From MGBC163016 sp964462135 (GTDB taxonomy: Bacteria; Actinomycetota; Coriobacteriia; Coriobacteriales; Eggerthellaceae), in contig CAYWWK010000010.1 of the NCBI GenBank assembly GCA_964462135.1, positions 1-60,873 on the forward strand: DNA of 60,873 nt, written 5' to 3'. The position numbers were made by a program, and so were the translations under genes. Shown here one piece after another: positions 41,871 to 50,831 of this stretch. The notes beneath the pieces were generated by a model that was not told the DNA's origin, did no database searches, and saw only the letters and a list, made by a program, of their open reading frames with translations. The number at the start of each line of letters is the position of its first letter. The stretch's first letter is position 1.

Positions 41871-42767
41871 ATGAAGTCTGTCTTCAAAAAGGCTGTCAGC
41901 TGTGCGGCCGTGCTTGCCCTTGCGGCATCGTTTGCGCTTGTGGGCTGCTCATCCAATGCGTCATCCAGTGCAGGTTCTGATGCTTCCAGTTCAAGCGCCG
42001 CACCCCAAAGCGATGTCCAGCTCCAGGTCTTCGCGGCGAACTCGCTGTCGAAGGCCATGGAAGAGGTGCAGGCCATCTACACGGAGCAGACGGGCGTCAC
42101 CTTCGCTGACACCCAGTACGAGGCCTCCGGCACGTTGAATGAGATGCTTGGCGGCGGTGCGTATGCCGACGCCCTCATCACCGCTTCGAAGGCAACGATG
42201 GATACGGCTGTTGAGAAGGGGTACGTGGATGAGGCATCGCGCTTCGACATGTTCACCAATGACCTCGTGATCGTTTCCGCCCTTGACTCCCAGCTTGCTG
42301 ATGTCACGCTGGAAGACATCGCCTCAGGGAACTACACCCTGGCAGTGGGAGATGCCAATGTTCCTGCTGGCAATTATGCCAAGCAATCCCTTTCCACCAC
42401 CACGCCACCCTGCTGGATCAGCTCTGATGGCACCACGGGCAAGGATTGCTCTGGCAAGGATGGCACCTTCGAGGGCACGCCGCTTGAAGGCAAGGTGACA
42501 GAAGGCTCCAGTGTCGGCAACGTCTGCAACTATGCGAATTCCGGCGATGTCGATCTGGCCATGGTCTACAGCTCTGATGTGTATCGCTTCGGCAATGTGA
42601 AGCAGGTTGGCATTGCCCCCAACGACACCCACAAGGCAATCCTCTATCCGGCCGCCATCTGCACGGATTCCAACTACCCAGAGGAGACCAAGGCGTTTTT
42701 GGAATGGTGCTTCACCAATGAGGATGCCATCAAGGTCTGGCAGGAGTGGGGCTTCGAGATGGCCTAG
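41871..42767 (+). CDS. modA: Molybdate ABC transporter substrate-binding lipoprotein
   Basis: ModA captures molybdate or tungstate outside the cell. The 298-residue protein has a lipoprotein signal with lipobox LVGC, a Ser-rich linker, and ModA motifs VFAANSLSKAMEEV, YEASGTLNEML and GDANVPAGNYA. Relative to common ModA sequences it has an inserted loop (about 180-200) with two Cys (CWISSDGTTGKDC). A strong AAGGAGGAG site lies before the ATG. It begins the modABC unit that should supply metal to the three molybdoenzymes in the window; tungstate specificity cannot be excluded. Confidence 0.92.
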   Translation: MKSVFKKAVSCAAVLALAASFALVGCSSNASSSAGSDASSSSAAPQSDVQLQVFAANSLSKAMEEVQAIYTEQTGVTFADTQYEASGTLNEMLGGGAYADALITASKATMDTAVEKGYVDEASRFDMFTNDLVIVSALDSQLADVTLEDIASGNYTLAVGDANVPAGNYAKQSLSTTTPPCWISSDGTTGKDCSGKDGTFEGTPLEGKVTEGSSVGNVCNYANSGDVDLAMVYSSDVYRFGNVKQVGIAPNDTHKAILYPAAICTDSNYPEETKAFLEWCFTNEDAIKVWQEWGFEMA

Positions 42768-42806
42768 GCGTATGCTGACTGAATGGTTTTTTGATATCTT
42801 TCGCCT

Positions 42807-44153
42807 ATGGAATCAATGGTCAAGAAACTCATGAAGATTGCAGCAGCGCTCATGTTCGCATGGGCGCTGCTTCCGGTATCGGCCTTCGGTGATGAAGCTC
42901 AAGAGGGCTCCTATGAGGTCATCGTCTCTGAAGATGCCCAAGCGGCCAGGATAGAGGGAGCCACGTTCGCCGCGGATGGGTTCTCTCGCGCCCAGAAGGG
43001 TTCCGCCAATGAACGGGGTGGAGCTGACATCGGCTACAACTACTACATCGGCAGCAGCATGGATGCCTCAGTGGCGCTCGTCTTCTCCGAGGGGGTCATC
43101 TGCTATGTCCCAGAAAGCGCGCACGCTCTTTGCGACATATCAGATCCCACTTCCAAAGAGCAGTTGCGCTCCTACTATCTGGCGCTCGACGCTGCCTCCG
43201 ACAAGGGTTCGGGCTCCATTCCGGCGGATGCGCCTTGGGAATTCACCAGCAGCGCACAGGCCCAGTTCGCAGGACTCGACATCACCTTCGCCATTGACGC
43301 TCAGGGAAGATGCTACACGGGAATGCTCCCCCGAGGCGGTGTGACGGAAGGCGGGGTGGATTGGACGGAACTGCGTCCTGACCATGCTGACATCCTGACC
43401 ATCGCTCCTCCCGATGCGGTCGATATCCAAATGCCCGCTACCGGTTTCGCTGCCTTCACGGAATTCCTCAGCGGCATCGATATGAGTCCGCTTTGGGTTA
43501 CCTTGAAGACCACGGGCTGCGCCATCGTGCTCATCTTCGTGCTTGGCTTGGCGGCAGCCTACTTCACCTTGCGCATTCCCAAGCGTGCTCAGGATATCTT
43601 CGACACCATCTTCACCATTCCCATGGTTCTGCCCCCCACGGTATGCGGCTTTCTCCTGCTGCTTCTGCTGGGACGCAACACGGCCCTTGGACAGTGGTTC
43701 ATCGATATCGGATTCCCCCTCATCTTCTCGTGGCCTGCCACCGTCATCGCGGCCACTGTCGTAGCGTTTCCCCTCATGTACCGCTCCTCACGGGGCGCCT
43801 TTGAGAATCTGGATCCCAATATGCTTGATGCGGCGCGCACCCTTGGGTGGTCCAATGCTCGCATCTTCTTCAAGCTGATGATCCCCCTTACCTGGAGCTC
43901 CATTGCCGCCGCCACCGTATTGGCCTTCGCTCGCGCGCTGGGCGAATTCGGCGCCACGCTCTTTCTGGCGGGCAACTACGTGGGCATCACGCGGACCATT
44001 CCCATCGCCATCTACTTTGAATGGATGAGCGGCAACATGGATGTGGCCATCTTCTGGACCGTCATCATCCTCATCTTCTCGTTTGCCGTTATCCTGTTCA
44101 TCAATCTGTGGGGGCGGCGTACCACGCGCTATCGGAAGCGGGGTGATGAGTGA
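42807..44153 (+). CDS. modB: Molybdate ABC transporter permease with extra N-terminal exported domain
   Basis: The C-terminal part (about 220-448) is a normal ModB permease with several transmembrane helices, the PMVLPPTVCGFLLLLLLGR segment and the EAA loop ARTLGWSNARIFFKLMIPLTW that contacts ModC. In front is a signal-like helix (about 8-29) and a roughly 190-residue soluble domain (about 30-215) of no recognised family that should lie outside the membrane. ModB is usually about 225 residues, so this is a fusion. The extra domain could gate the transporter or bind ModA or metal; this is inference. No strong ribosome site is seen at 42807. Confidence 0.88.
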   Translation: MESMVKKLMKIAAALMFAWALLPVSAFGDEAQEGSYEVIVSEDAQAARIEGATFAADGFSRAQKGSANERGGADIGYNYYIGSSMDASVALVFSEGVICYVPESAHALCDISDPTSKEQLRSYYLALDAASDKGSGSIPADAPWEFTSSAQAQFAGLDITFAIDAQGRCYTGMLPRGGVTEGGVDWTELRPDHADILTIAPPDAVDIQMPATGFAAFTEFLSGIDMSPLWVTLKTTGCAIVLIFVLGLAAAYFTLRIPKRAQDIFDTIFTIPMVLPPTVCGFLLLLLLGRNTALGQWFIDIGFPLIFSWPATVIAATVVAFPLMYRSSRGAFENLDPNMLDAARTLGWSNARIFFKLMIPLTWSSIAAATVLAFARALGEFGATLFLAGNYVGITRTIPIAIYFEWMSGNMDVAIFWTVIILIFSFAVILFINLWGRRTTRYRKRGDE

Positions 44154-45266
44154 ATGTCCCTTGAGGCGCGCATTCGCAAGGACTTCGGCAGCTTCTGCCT
44201 TGACGTGGATATCAAAGCTGGCGCAGAGACGCTGGGCTTTCTGGGTGCATCGGGATGCGGCAAATCGCTCACCATGCGCTGCATCGCCGGGATAGAGCGT
44301 CCGGATGAAGGCTACATCAAAGTCAACGATCGGCTCTTCTTCGATTCCTCCAACGGGGTGAACCTTTCACCTCAGGAGCGCAAGACGGCCCTCCTCTTCC
44401 AGAACTACATGCTGTTTCCCAATATGACCATAGCGCAGAATGTGGCTGCTGGCATAGGAAAAGACGTGTCGAAAGCCGATGCCTCCGCCATCGTCGAGCG
44501 CGAGCTCTCGCGCTTCAGCCTCTCAGGCTTCGAGAAGCGCTATCCCTCCCAGCTTTCCGGAGGCCAGCAGCAACGGGTGGCCCTTGCGCGCATGCTTGCG
44601 GCCCAGCCTGACATCCTCATGCTGGATGAGCCGTTCAGTGCTTTGGACTCGCACTTGAAGGGGCTTCTCGAACAGAATCTGGTTGACCTGTTCGATGCGT
44701 TCGAGGGGACGGTGCTCTACGTCAGCCATGATATCGACGAGGCACTGCGTTTCTGCGATCGGATTGCGGTGGTGGACAAAGGGCGCATCATGGAAGTGGA
44801 TACAGGGGATGAATTGGTGAATGATCCCAAGTCGGAGGCTGCGCTCAAGCTCTCCGGCTGCAAGAACTCCGTTCCCTATGTGAGATCGGGGGATCATGAG
44901 GTTTGGGTTCCTCGATGGGGAGTCCATGTCCAAACGGCGAATCCCGTTCAGTTCCAGGAGGGCTTTTTGGGAATACGCGCCTTCTTCGTGGAGCGTGCAC
45001 AGGAACCTGGGCGGAACTGCTATCGCATGCGCGTGGACCGGATGAGCGATTCGCGCTTCGACCGTTCCGTTCTTCTCGCCTTCCTTGATCGTTCGGAAGA
45101 GGATGTCCCGACGGTGGCTCGCGAGGATGATGAGATGCGCTTTCTCCATCAGCATCTGTTCTGGCGCGTTGACAAGTTGGCCGTGGCGCAGGATGACCTT
45201 CCTCAGGTGGGGGAGGAACTCCTGATACGCCTGCCTGAGGATCGGTTGTACCTTGTGGCAGGTTGA
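44154..45266 (+). CDS. modC: Molybdate ABC transporter ATP-binding protein
   Basis: ModC powers uptake. The 370-residue protein has Walker A GASGCGKS (31-38), a Q-loop (LLFQNYMLFP), signature LSGGQQQRVALARML, Walker B ILMLDEPFSALD and the H-loop SHDIDEALRF. A C-terminal region of about 130 residues replaces or extends the usual Mop/TOBE domain that senses molybdate, and I see no clear Mop motif in it. It starts right after the modB stop without a gap. Confidence 0.92.
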   Translation: MSLEARIRKDFGSFCLDVDIKAGAETLGFLGASGCGKSLTMRCIAGIERPDEGYIKVNDRLFFDSSNGVNLSPQERKTALLFQNYMLFPNMTIAQNVAAGIGKDVSKADASAIVERELSRFSLSGFEKRYPSQLSGGQQQRVALARMLAAQPDILMLDEPFSALDSHLKGLLEQNLVDLFDAFEGTVLYVSHDIDEALRFCDRIAVVDKGRIMEVDTGDELVNDPKSEAALKLSGCKNSVPYVRSGDHEVWVPRWGVHVQTANPVQFQEGFLGIRAFFVERAQEPGRNCYRMRVDRMSDSRFDRSVLLAFLDRSEEDVPTVAREDDEMRFLHQHLFWRVDKLAVAQDDLPQVGEELLIRLPEDRLYLVAG

Positions 45267-45340
45267 CCAGCGCTTGAGGGCGGAGATGGAAATCTTCACG
45301 TATTGACGCCATCTTCATGCTGACTGCATCCATTCCTGTA

Positions 45341-45346
45341 TATAAT
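45341..45346 (+). promoter_or_regulatory. -10 box upstream of moaA
   Basis: A perfect TATAAT lies 39 bp before the GTG start of moaA. The best -35 candidate, CTGACT at 45320-45325, has only a 15-bp spacer, and a TTGACG at 45303 is too far away, so the full promoter is uncertain. Confidence 0.35.
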
Positions 45347-45384
45347 CTCACTCAAAGATAAAATGAACAGTTGAAAGGCTGCAA

Positions 45385-46383
45385 GTGAAGGATTCGCACG
45401 GGCGCACCATAGACTACCTGCGCATCTCGTTGACCGATCGATGCAATTTCCGCTGCATCTACTGCATGCCCGAAGAAGGCGTGTGCCCCATGAGCCATGA
45501 TGAGATCCTTTCTCTGGAGGAGATTGAGCGTCTGGTGGCCGTGGCGGCGAGATACGGCATCAAGAGCGTTCGCCTCACGGGGGGAGAGCCTCTCGTCCGC
45601 AAGGGCGTCGCCGATCTCGTTGCCGCCCTCACAGGGATCGAAGGCATCGAGAACATATCCATGACCACCAATGGCGTGCTGCTGCCGAAGATGGCGGAGG
45701 ATCTGAAGCGTGCGGGGCTCAATCGCGTGAACATCTCATTGGATACCCTTGATCCTGACCAGTTCAAGGAAGTGACGCGTGTCGGAAGGCTGGAGGATGC
45801 CCTTGCCGGCATCGACACCGCCTTGGAGGTTGGCTTCAGCCCCGTGAAGGTGAACGCGGTCACCGTTCGCCGTCTTGATCAGGATTTCCTGGGGTTTGCG
45901 AAGCTCTCCATCGACCGTCCGCTGCATGTGCGCTTCATCGAGTACATGCCCATCGGGCAGGAGGCTGCTGATGGGCTTGCTGGTTGGGGCAAGGAGGATG
46001 TCATTCCCAGCCAGGAATTGCTTGAGCGCATCAATGAGGATGCTCAGGCGGCAGGCCTTGCACCCTTGGAGCCTGCTGACAGGAACCCTCTTGGGTGGGG
46101 GCCAGCGAAATACATGGCGTTTCCAAACGCCCAGGGAACGGTGGGATTCATCTCTCCGCTCTCTCGGCACTTCTGTGGGGAGTGCAATCGTCTGCGTCTG
46201 ACCGCTGATGGCAAGATTCGCCCCTGCCTGTTCTCTGACACGGAATATGATGTCCGTGCCGCCTTGCGTGAGGGTTCCGATGAGCAGGTTTCCCAGGTAC
46301 TGCTTGAGGCGCTGGGGGCAAAGCCTGACGATCATCATGACAAGGTTGGAACGCAACGCAACATGTCTGCCATCGGGGGGTAG
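45385..46383 (+). CDS. moaA: GTP 3',8-cyclase
   Basis: MoaA rearranges GTP with radical SAM chemistry in the first step of molybdopterin synthesis. The 332-residue product has the SAM cluster motif CNFRCIYCMP, RLTGGEPLVRKG, a second cluster motif FCGECNRLRLTADGKIRPCLF and the conserved C-terminal Gly-Gly (SAIGG) needed for activity. It starts with GTG after GAAAGG. moaC follows on the same strand, so both pathway-entry steps are made together next to modABC. Confidence 0.95.
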   Translation: MKDSHGRTIDYLRISLTDRCNFRCIYCMPEEGVCPMSHDEILSLEEIERLVAVAARYGIKSVRLTGGEPLVRKGVADLVAALTGIEGIENISMTTNGVLLPKMAEDLKRAGLNRVNISLDTLDPDQFKEVTRVGRLEDALAGIDTALEVGFSPVKVNAVTVRRLDQDFLGFAKLSIDRPLHVRFIEYMPIGQEAADGLAGWGKEDVIPSQELLERINEDAQAAGLAPLEPADRNPLGWGPAKYMAFPNAQGTVGFISPLSRHFCGECNRLRLTADGKIRPCLFSDTEYDVRAALREGSDEQVSQVLLEALGAKPDDHHDKVGTQRNMSAIGG

Positions 46384-46478
46384 GGGCAAGACGCGCATGT
46401 GCCGATGGGTTGCTTGACATCAAAGGGCAGGCGCATGCGGGATATGTTCATGCAAGAAGCGCATCATGGAGGACGATC

Positions 46479-46970
46479 ATGGAATTGACACACGTAGATG
46501 CAAAGGGCGATGTCCGGATGGTGGACGTATCGCAGAAGGCGGACACTGAGCGCATCGCCGTGGCCGAAGGCTATATCTTCATGCACCCAGAAACGCTTGC
46601 CCTCATCACATCGGGAGAAGCGAAGAAGGGTGATGTCCTGGCCTGTGCCCGCGTTGCCGGCGTCATGGGCGCGAAGAGAACCAGCGACCTCATTCCCATG
46701 TGCCATCCACTCATGATAACCAAGGCGAAGGTTGAGCTGGAACCCATCGAGGTGGGCGAGCGCGAGGATGGCCGTGTTGGCATCCATGTGCTGGCCACCT
46801 GTGGGGTGACGGGCAAGACTGGCATTGAGATGGAGGCGCTTACGGCGGCTTCCATCGCCTGCTTGACCATCTACGACATGTGCAAGGCGGTTGATCGTGG
46901 CATGGAGATCTGCGATATCCGTCTGCTCCTCAAGGATGGGGGGAAGACGGGACGCTGGGAGCGCTCATGA
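46479..46970 (+). CDS. moaC: Cyclic pyranopterin monophosphate synthase
   Basis: MoaC converts the MoaA product to cyclic pyranopterin monophosphate. The 163-residue product has MVDVSQKADTERIAVAEG, SDLIPMCHPLMITKA, GVTGKTGIEMEALTAAS and YDMCKAVDRGMEI, all family hallmarks including the catalytic Lys and His. ATG 46479 has ATGGAGGAC upstream; an in-frame upstream TTG adds only unconserved residues. Its stop overlaps the pyruvate kinase start by 4 bp (ATGA). Confidence 0.95.
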   Translation: MELTHVDAKGDVRMVDVSQKADTERIAVAEGYIFMHPETLALITSGEAKKGDVLACARVAGVMGAKRTSDLIPMCHPLMITKAKVELEPIEVGEREDGRVGIHVLATCGVTGKTGIEMEALTAASIACLTIYDMCKAVDRGMEICDIRLLLKDGGKTGRWERS

Positions 46971-48493
46971 GCAAGCGCACGCGCATCATCTGCACGATGG
47001 GTCCTTCGGTAGATGACGATGCGACCCTTGAAGCGCTCATCGCATCTGGTATGGATGTGGCGCGACTCAACTTCTCCCACGGGACCCACGATGAGCATGC
47101 GGCGCGCATCGAGCGCATCAAACGGGTGAGGGATGCCATTGATGTGCCCACGGCCATCATGTTGGACACGAAGGGACCTGAGATCCGCATCGGCGATCTG
47201 CCATCCCCGCGAGATCTCCACGTGGACGATGAGGTCACGCTTTCGCCGACAGGTGTCACCTCTCCTTCCGCCCTTCCGCAGACGTATGCTGATCTTGCCA
47301 GACACGTGCAGCCGGGCACGCGGATCCTTCTGGATGATGGATTGATAGCATTGCAGGTGGTGTCGGTCAAAGGGGCTGACATAATCTGCAGGGTACTCAA
47401 TTCCGCAACGCTCAAGTCGCGCAAATCGCTCAACGTCCCCGGTGTCAGCCTGCCGTTTCCGGCCATCACTGAGCAGGACAGGGCTGATATCGCCTTCGGG
47501 ATCGAACAAGGCGTTGATTTCGTTGCGCTTTCCTTCGTGAAGACGGCTGAGGGTGTGGAAGAGGCCAGAAGATACATCCAAAGTCTGACTGACGAACACG
47601 TGGGCATCATCGCCAAGATCGAGAATGCCGATGCGGTGGCCAATGTGGAGGATATCATCAAGGCAGCTGATGCGGTCATGGTAGCCCGGGGCGATCTTGG
47701 CGTGGAGGTTCCCGAATACGAGGTTCCGCACTTGCAGAAGCGCATCATCCGGGCCTGCAATGCCGAACACAAGCCCGTCATCATTGCCACGCAGATGCTT
47801 GAATCCATGATCTCGAACCCCCGTCCCACCCGCGCGGAATCCACGGATGTGGCCAACGCCATCTATGACGGGGCGGATTGCGTGATGCTCTCCGGGGAAA
47901 CGGCGGCTGGAAGCTACCCCATCGAGGCGGTCACCATCATGGCGAAGATCGCCGAGGTCACTGAAGAGAACATCTTCGAAGATGGATTCAGACCCACCGA
48001 CGCTTCGGGTTTGAAGAGCGTTTCCCATGCGGTGGGCATTGCAGCGGTGCAGACTGCCGCGGACATCGCAGCCGGCTGCATTGTCTGTCCCACCATGACG
48101 GGCCGCTCTGCACGACTTATCTCTTCACTGCGCCCTCCGGTTCCCATCTATGCTGTCTCTCCCAACAGGCGCACCATGCGTTCGATGCAACTCTTCTGGG
48201 GTGTCACGCCTTTGTTGGGCGATGTGCAGGGGGATATGAGAAGCGTCATTGGCAACGCGCGCAATGTGGTTGTGGAGGCAGGCTATCTTTCGGTTGGCGA
48301 TATCGCCGTCTTCACATGCGGAGACAGGTTCACCGCTCCGGTCAAGCGCAATCCCGATGGAACCATCGAGCGTTTCGCTCCGGCGAATGTGATGTATGTC
48401 GTTCAGATCCATCCCGAAGATACGGTGCGGGCGGTGGATGACGGCAGCGGGGATGCGCTCATGACGTATGCCTTCTTCGACAGGCACAGCTAG
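46967..48493 (+). CDS. pyk: Pyruvate kinase
   Basis: Pyk makes pyruvate and ATP from phosphoenolpyruvate in glycolysis. The 508-residue enzyme has the N-terminal RTRIICTMGPSVDD and NFSHGTHDEH, the B domain, the GDLGVEVPEYEVP active-site region, the signature MLESMISNPRPTRAE with the catalytic Thr nearby, and a C-terminal domain ending GSGDALMTYAFFDRHS. It is translationally coupled to moaC (ATGA), an unusual partner. A hairpin at 48508-48536 follows. Confidence 0.95.
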   Translation: MSKRTRIICTMGPSVDDDATLEALIASGMDVARLNFSHGTHDEHAARIERIKRVRDAIDVPTAIMLDTKGPEIRIGDLPSPRDLHVDDEVTLSPTGVTSPSALPQTYADLARHVQPGTRILLDDGLIALQVVSVKGADIICRVLNSATLKSRKSLNVPGVSLPFPAITEQDRADIAFGIEQGVDFVALSFVKTAEGVEEARRYIQSLTDEHVGIIAKIENADAVANVEDIIKAADAVMVARGDLGVEVPEYEVPHLQKRIIRACNAEHKPVIIATQMLESMISNPRPTRAESTDVANAIYDGADCVMLSGETAAGSYPIEAVTIMAKIAEVTEENIFEDGFRPTDASGLKSVSHAVGIAAVQTAADIAAGCIVCPTMTGRSARLISSLRPPVPIYAVSPNRRTMRSMQLFWGVTPLLGDVQGDMRSVIGNARNVVVEAGYLSVGDIAVFTCGDRFTAPVKRNPDGTIERFAPANVMYVVQIHPEDTVRAVDDGSGDALMTYAFFDRHS

Positions 48494-48507
48494 GGTCTTT
48501 CGGCTCC

Positions 48508-48536
48508 CCATGGCGATGGTGCCAAGGTCGCCATGG
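48508..48536 (+). terminator. Stem-loop between pyk and yebC
   Basis: CCATGGCGA (48508-48516) and TCGCCATGG (48528-48536) form a perfect 9-bp stem with an 11-nt loop, followed by AGAAAAC. It may end the moaA-moaC-pyk transcript or attenuate read-through into yebC. Confidence 0.5.
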
Positions 48537-48602
48537 AGAAAACATCTCAGGTCTGTGGTAACATCTCCGGCGGAAGTAACGGGCATCTGAAAGGTATCTT
48601 CT

Positions 48603-49400
48603 ATGTCAGGACATTCAAAATGGGCTACGACCAAGCATCGCAAGGCGGCGCAGGATGCGAAGAGGTCAGCGCTTTTCTCCAAGCTTTCGCGCAACATCAC
48701 GGTAGCGGCGAAGGAGGGTGGAGATCCGAACCCTGACAACAATGCCTCCCTGGCGGCAGCCATCGAGAAGGCGAAGGGGTACTCGCTTCCCAAGGACAAG
48801 ATCAAGACCGCCATTGACAAGGCGTTCGGCTCAGGCAAGGATGCCGCCAATTACGAGACGGTCGTCTACGAGGGCTACGGTCCTGCCGGGGTCGCAGTGT
48901 ACTGCGAGGCGCTCACTGACAATCGCAATCGCACGGCCGCCGATGTGCGCAGCGCCTTCTCCCATGCAGGAGGCAGTCTGGGCACCTCCGGTTCGGTTGC
49001 GTTCCAGTTCGAGCGCAAAGGCCAGATCATGGTTCCGAAAGAGGTTGAGACGGGTGATAAGAAGAATCCCACTGGCCCCAATGGCGCTGCGGCGGATGAA
49101 GATGAATTCATGATGGCCGTAGCCGAAGCGGGCGGGGATGACTACGAGGACGCCGAGGACGAGTGGATCGTCTACACTGGCCCCACTGATCTGGCAGCTG
49201 TGAAGGATGCTCTGCATGAGCAGGGCGTTGAAACCAAGGGTGCCGAACTCATCATGGTTCCCACCAATCCTTCTGAGGTCACGGTATCCGATGCCAAGAA
49301 GGTCATGCGTCTGATCGATCGCCTGGAAGAGTTGGAAGACCTCCAAGCGGTCTATCACACCGCTGACATCACCGATGAGATAGCCGAGCAGCTGGACTAG
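48603..49400 (+). CDS. yebC: YebC/PmpR-family regulator or translation factor
   Basis: The 265-residue product has the family start MSGHSKWATTKHRKAAQDAKR, the middle EGYGPAGVAVYCEALTDNRNRT and the late VPTNPSEV segment. YebC/TACO1 proteins bind nucleic acid and have been linked both to transcription control and to relief of ribosome stalling at proline stretches. The Pro-rich proteins at 32953-37252 would be natural clients, which is speculation. A hairpin between convergent genes follows its stop. Confidence 0.93.
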   Translation: MSGHSKWATTKHRKAAQDAKRSALFSKLSRNITVAAKEGGDPNPDNNASLAAAIEKAKGYSLPKDKIKTAIDKAFGSGKDAANYETVVYEGYGPAGVAVYCEALTDNRNRTAADVRSAFSHAGGSLGTSGSVAFQFERKGQIMVPKEVETGDKKNPTGPNGAAADEDEFMMAVAEAGGDDYEDAEDEWIVYTGPTDLAAVKDALHEQGVETKGAELIMVPTNPSEVTVSDAKKVMRLIDRLEELEDLQAVYHTADITDEIAEQLD

Positions 49401-49408
49401 CGCTGCAA

Positions 49409-49426
49409 TCGAAGCATCAGCTTCGA
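49409..49426. terminator. Stem-loop between convergent yebC and aminotransferase
   Basis: TCGAAGC-ATCA-GCTTCGA, a perfect 7-bp stem with a 4-nt loop in the 35-bp gap between converging genes. Terminator function is inferred from position; there is no long U-run. Confidence 0.5.
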
Positions 49427-49435
49427 AACGTCAGC

Positions 49436-50713
49436 TTACAGCACTTCCAAGGCTGCTATCTTCACGCAGCTGAGGAACACGTCCATGGCCTGATCAAGCT
49501 CCTTGAGGGTTGGCATGGTAGGGGCGATGCGGATGTTCGCATCCAGCGGATCATTGCCATAGGGCCACGTGGCACCTGCCTCTGTGAGCGTCACCCCCGC
49601 TTCCTTGGCCAGGGCAACGGTGCGTTTGGCGGTGTTCGGCAATCCATCGAAGGAGATGAAGTACCCACCGCGAGGCTGGGTCCATCGGGCGATGTCCAAT
49701 CCCCCGAGCCCTTCGCTCAAGCGCTGTTCCACCAGTTGGAACTTCGGACGGATGATGTCAGCCTGAGCGTTCATATGCGCCCGTAACGCCTCCGCGGTAG
49801 GAAGGAATCGGGCATGCCTCAGCTGGTTGAGCTTGTCATGTCCGATCATCTGTGCCGAACAGAGACGCTTCGCCTCCGCGATGTTGTCCTTGGATGCCGC
49901 CATGGCCGAAACGCCAGCTCCCGGAAACGTGATCTTGGAGGTGCTTGCGAACTTCAGGTAGCGGTTGGGGTTTCCCGCCTCGGTGCAGGCGATGCCGATG
50001 TCGAACACTTTGTCCTGCATGGCCTCTTCAGGGTAGAGATGGTGCACGCAATAGGCGTTGTCCCAGAAGATGCGGAAATCAAAAGCCGCGCATGACATGG
50101 ATGCAAGCCTGCGGACCGTCTCATCTGAATAGGTGATCCCGCTGGGGTTCGAGTACTTCGGAACGCACCATATGCCCTTTATCTGAGGGTCATTCGCAAC
50201 GGCTTTCTCGACGATGTCCATATCCGGTCCAGTAGATGTGAGCGGCACGCAGATCATTTGAATGCCGAACTGCTCCAGTATGGCGAAATGCCTGTCATAG
50301 CCGGGCACGGGACAGAGGAACTTCACCGGATTGCGCGCCCACGGTTCGCCTCCCAGGCATCCGAAGTCGAGGCAGCGTGCAATGGCATCATGCATGATGG
50401 TCAAAGAGGCGTTGCCGAAGACAAAGACGTTCTCAGGGTCATCATCAAGGAGAAGCGCCATCAACCGCTTCGCTTCGGGAATGCCGTCGATCACCCCGTA
50501 GTTCCGGCAATCGGTGCCGTCTTCCGAAAAGCAATCCTCTGAGGCCTGAAGCAGATTCAGGAGGGGAGTGGAAAGGTCAAGCTGTGCGGAGCATGGTTTG
50601 CCCCGAGCCATGTTCAGCGAAAGTCCCTTGCCTTTGATCTTCTCGAAGACCTGCTTCTCCTGCTGGAGAAGCTCATGGCGCTTTGCGTCGTCGGATTCCG
50701 TGAAAGCGGGCAT
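49436..50713 (-). CDS. PLP-dependent class I/II aminotransferase (aspartate aminotransferase-like)
   Basis: The 425-residue protein begins with LSLNMARGKPCSAQLDLS, characteristic of an aspartate/alanine aminotransferase group found in Actinobacteria and Firmicutes. It has the cofactor Asn-Pro segment PKYSNPSGITY, the Schiff-base Lys in ASTSKITFPGAG, and QPRGGYFISFDGLP near the end. The start at 50713 is chosen because GAAAGGA lies upstream; the longer frame back to 50872 overlaps the putP promoter region. It is divergent from putP and probably a single-gene unit. The exact amino donor is not readable. Confidence 0.88.
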   Translation of the reverse strand: MPAFTESDDAKRHELLQQEKQVFEKIKGKGLSLNMARGKPCSAQLDLSTPLLNLLQASEDCFSEDGTDCRNYGVIDGIPEAKRLMALLLDDDPENVFVFGNASLTIMHDAIARCLDFGCLGGEPWARNPVKFLCPVPGYDRHFAILEQFGIQMICVPLTSTGPDMDIVEKAVANDPQIKGIWCVPKYSNPSGITYSDETVRRLASMSCAAFDFRIFWDNAYCVHHLYPEEAMQDKVFDIGIACTEAGNPNRYLKFASTSKITFPGAGVSAMAASKDNIAEAKRLCSAQMIGHDKLNQLRHARFLPTAEALRAHMNAQADIIRPKFQLVEQRLSEGLGGLDIARWTQPRGGYFISFDGLPNTAKRTVALAKEAGVTLTEAGATWPYGNDPLDANIRIAPTMPTLKELDQAMDVFLSCVKIAALEVL

Positions 50714-50766
50714 CGTAGCGTCCTTTCGCCGACCAAGCTCACTGAGACGGGTGGATGAGCCTGTCA

Positions 50767-50788
50767 CTTTACTGCGATAAAGTATAAT
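50767..50788 (+). promoter_or_regulatory. Promoter region of putP with short inverted repeat
   Basis: CTTTA (50767-50771) and TAAAG (50778-50782) form a small inverted repeat directly before TATAAT (50783-50788), 43 bp upstream of the putP ATG. The repeat could be an operator overlapping the promoter spacer; no clear -35 is seen. Confidence 0.4.
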
Positions 50789-50831
50789 CCCTTGCTCGCA
50801 TCGATTCCGCAAGAAGAAAGAGAAACATCTG

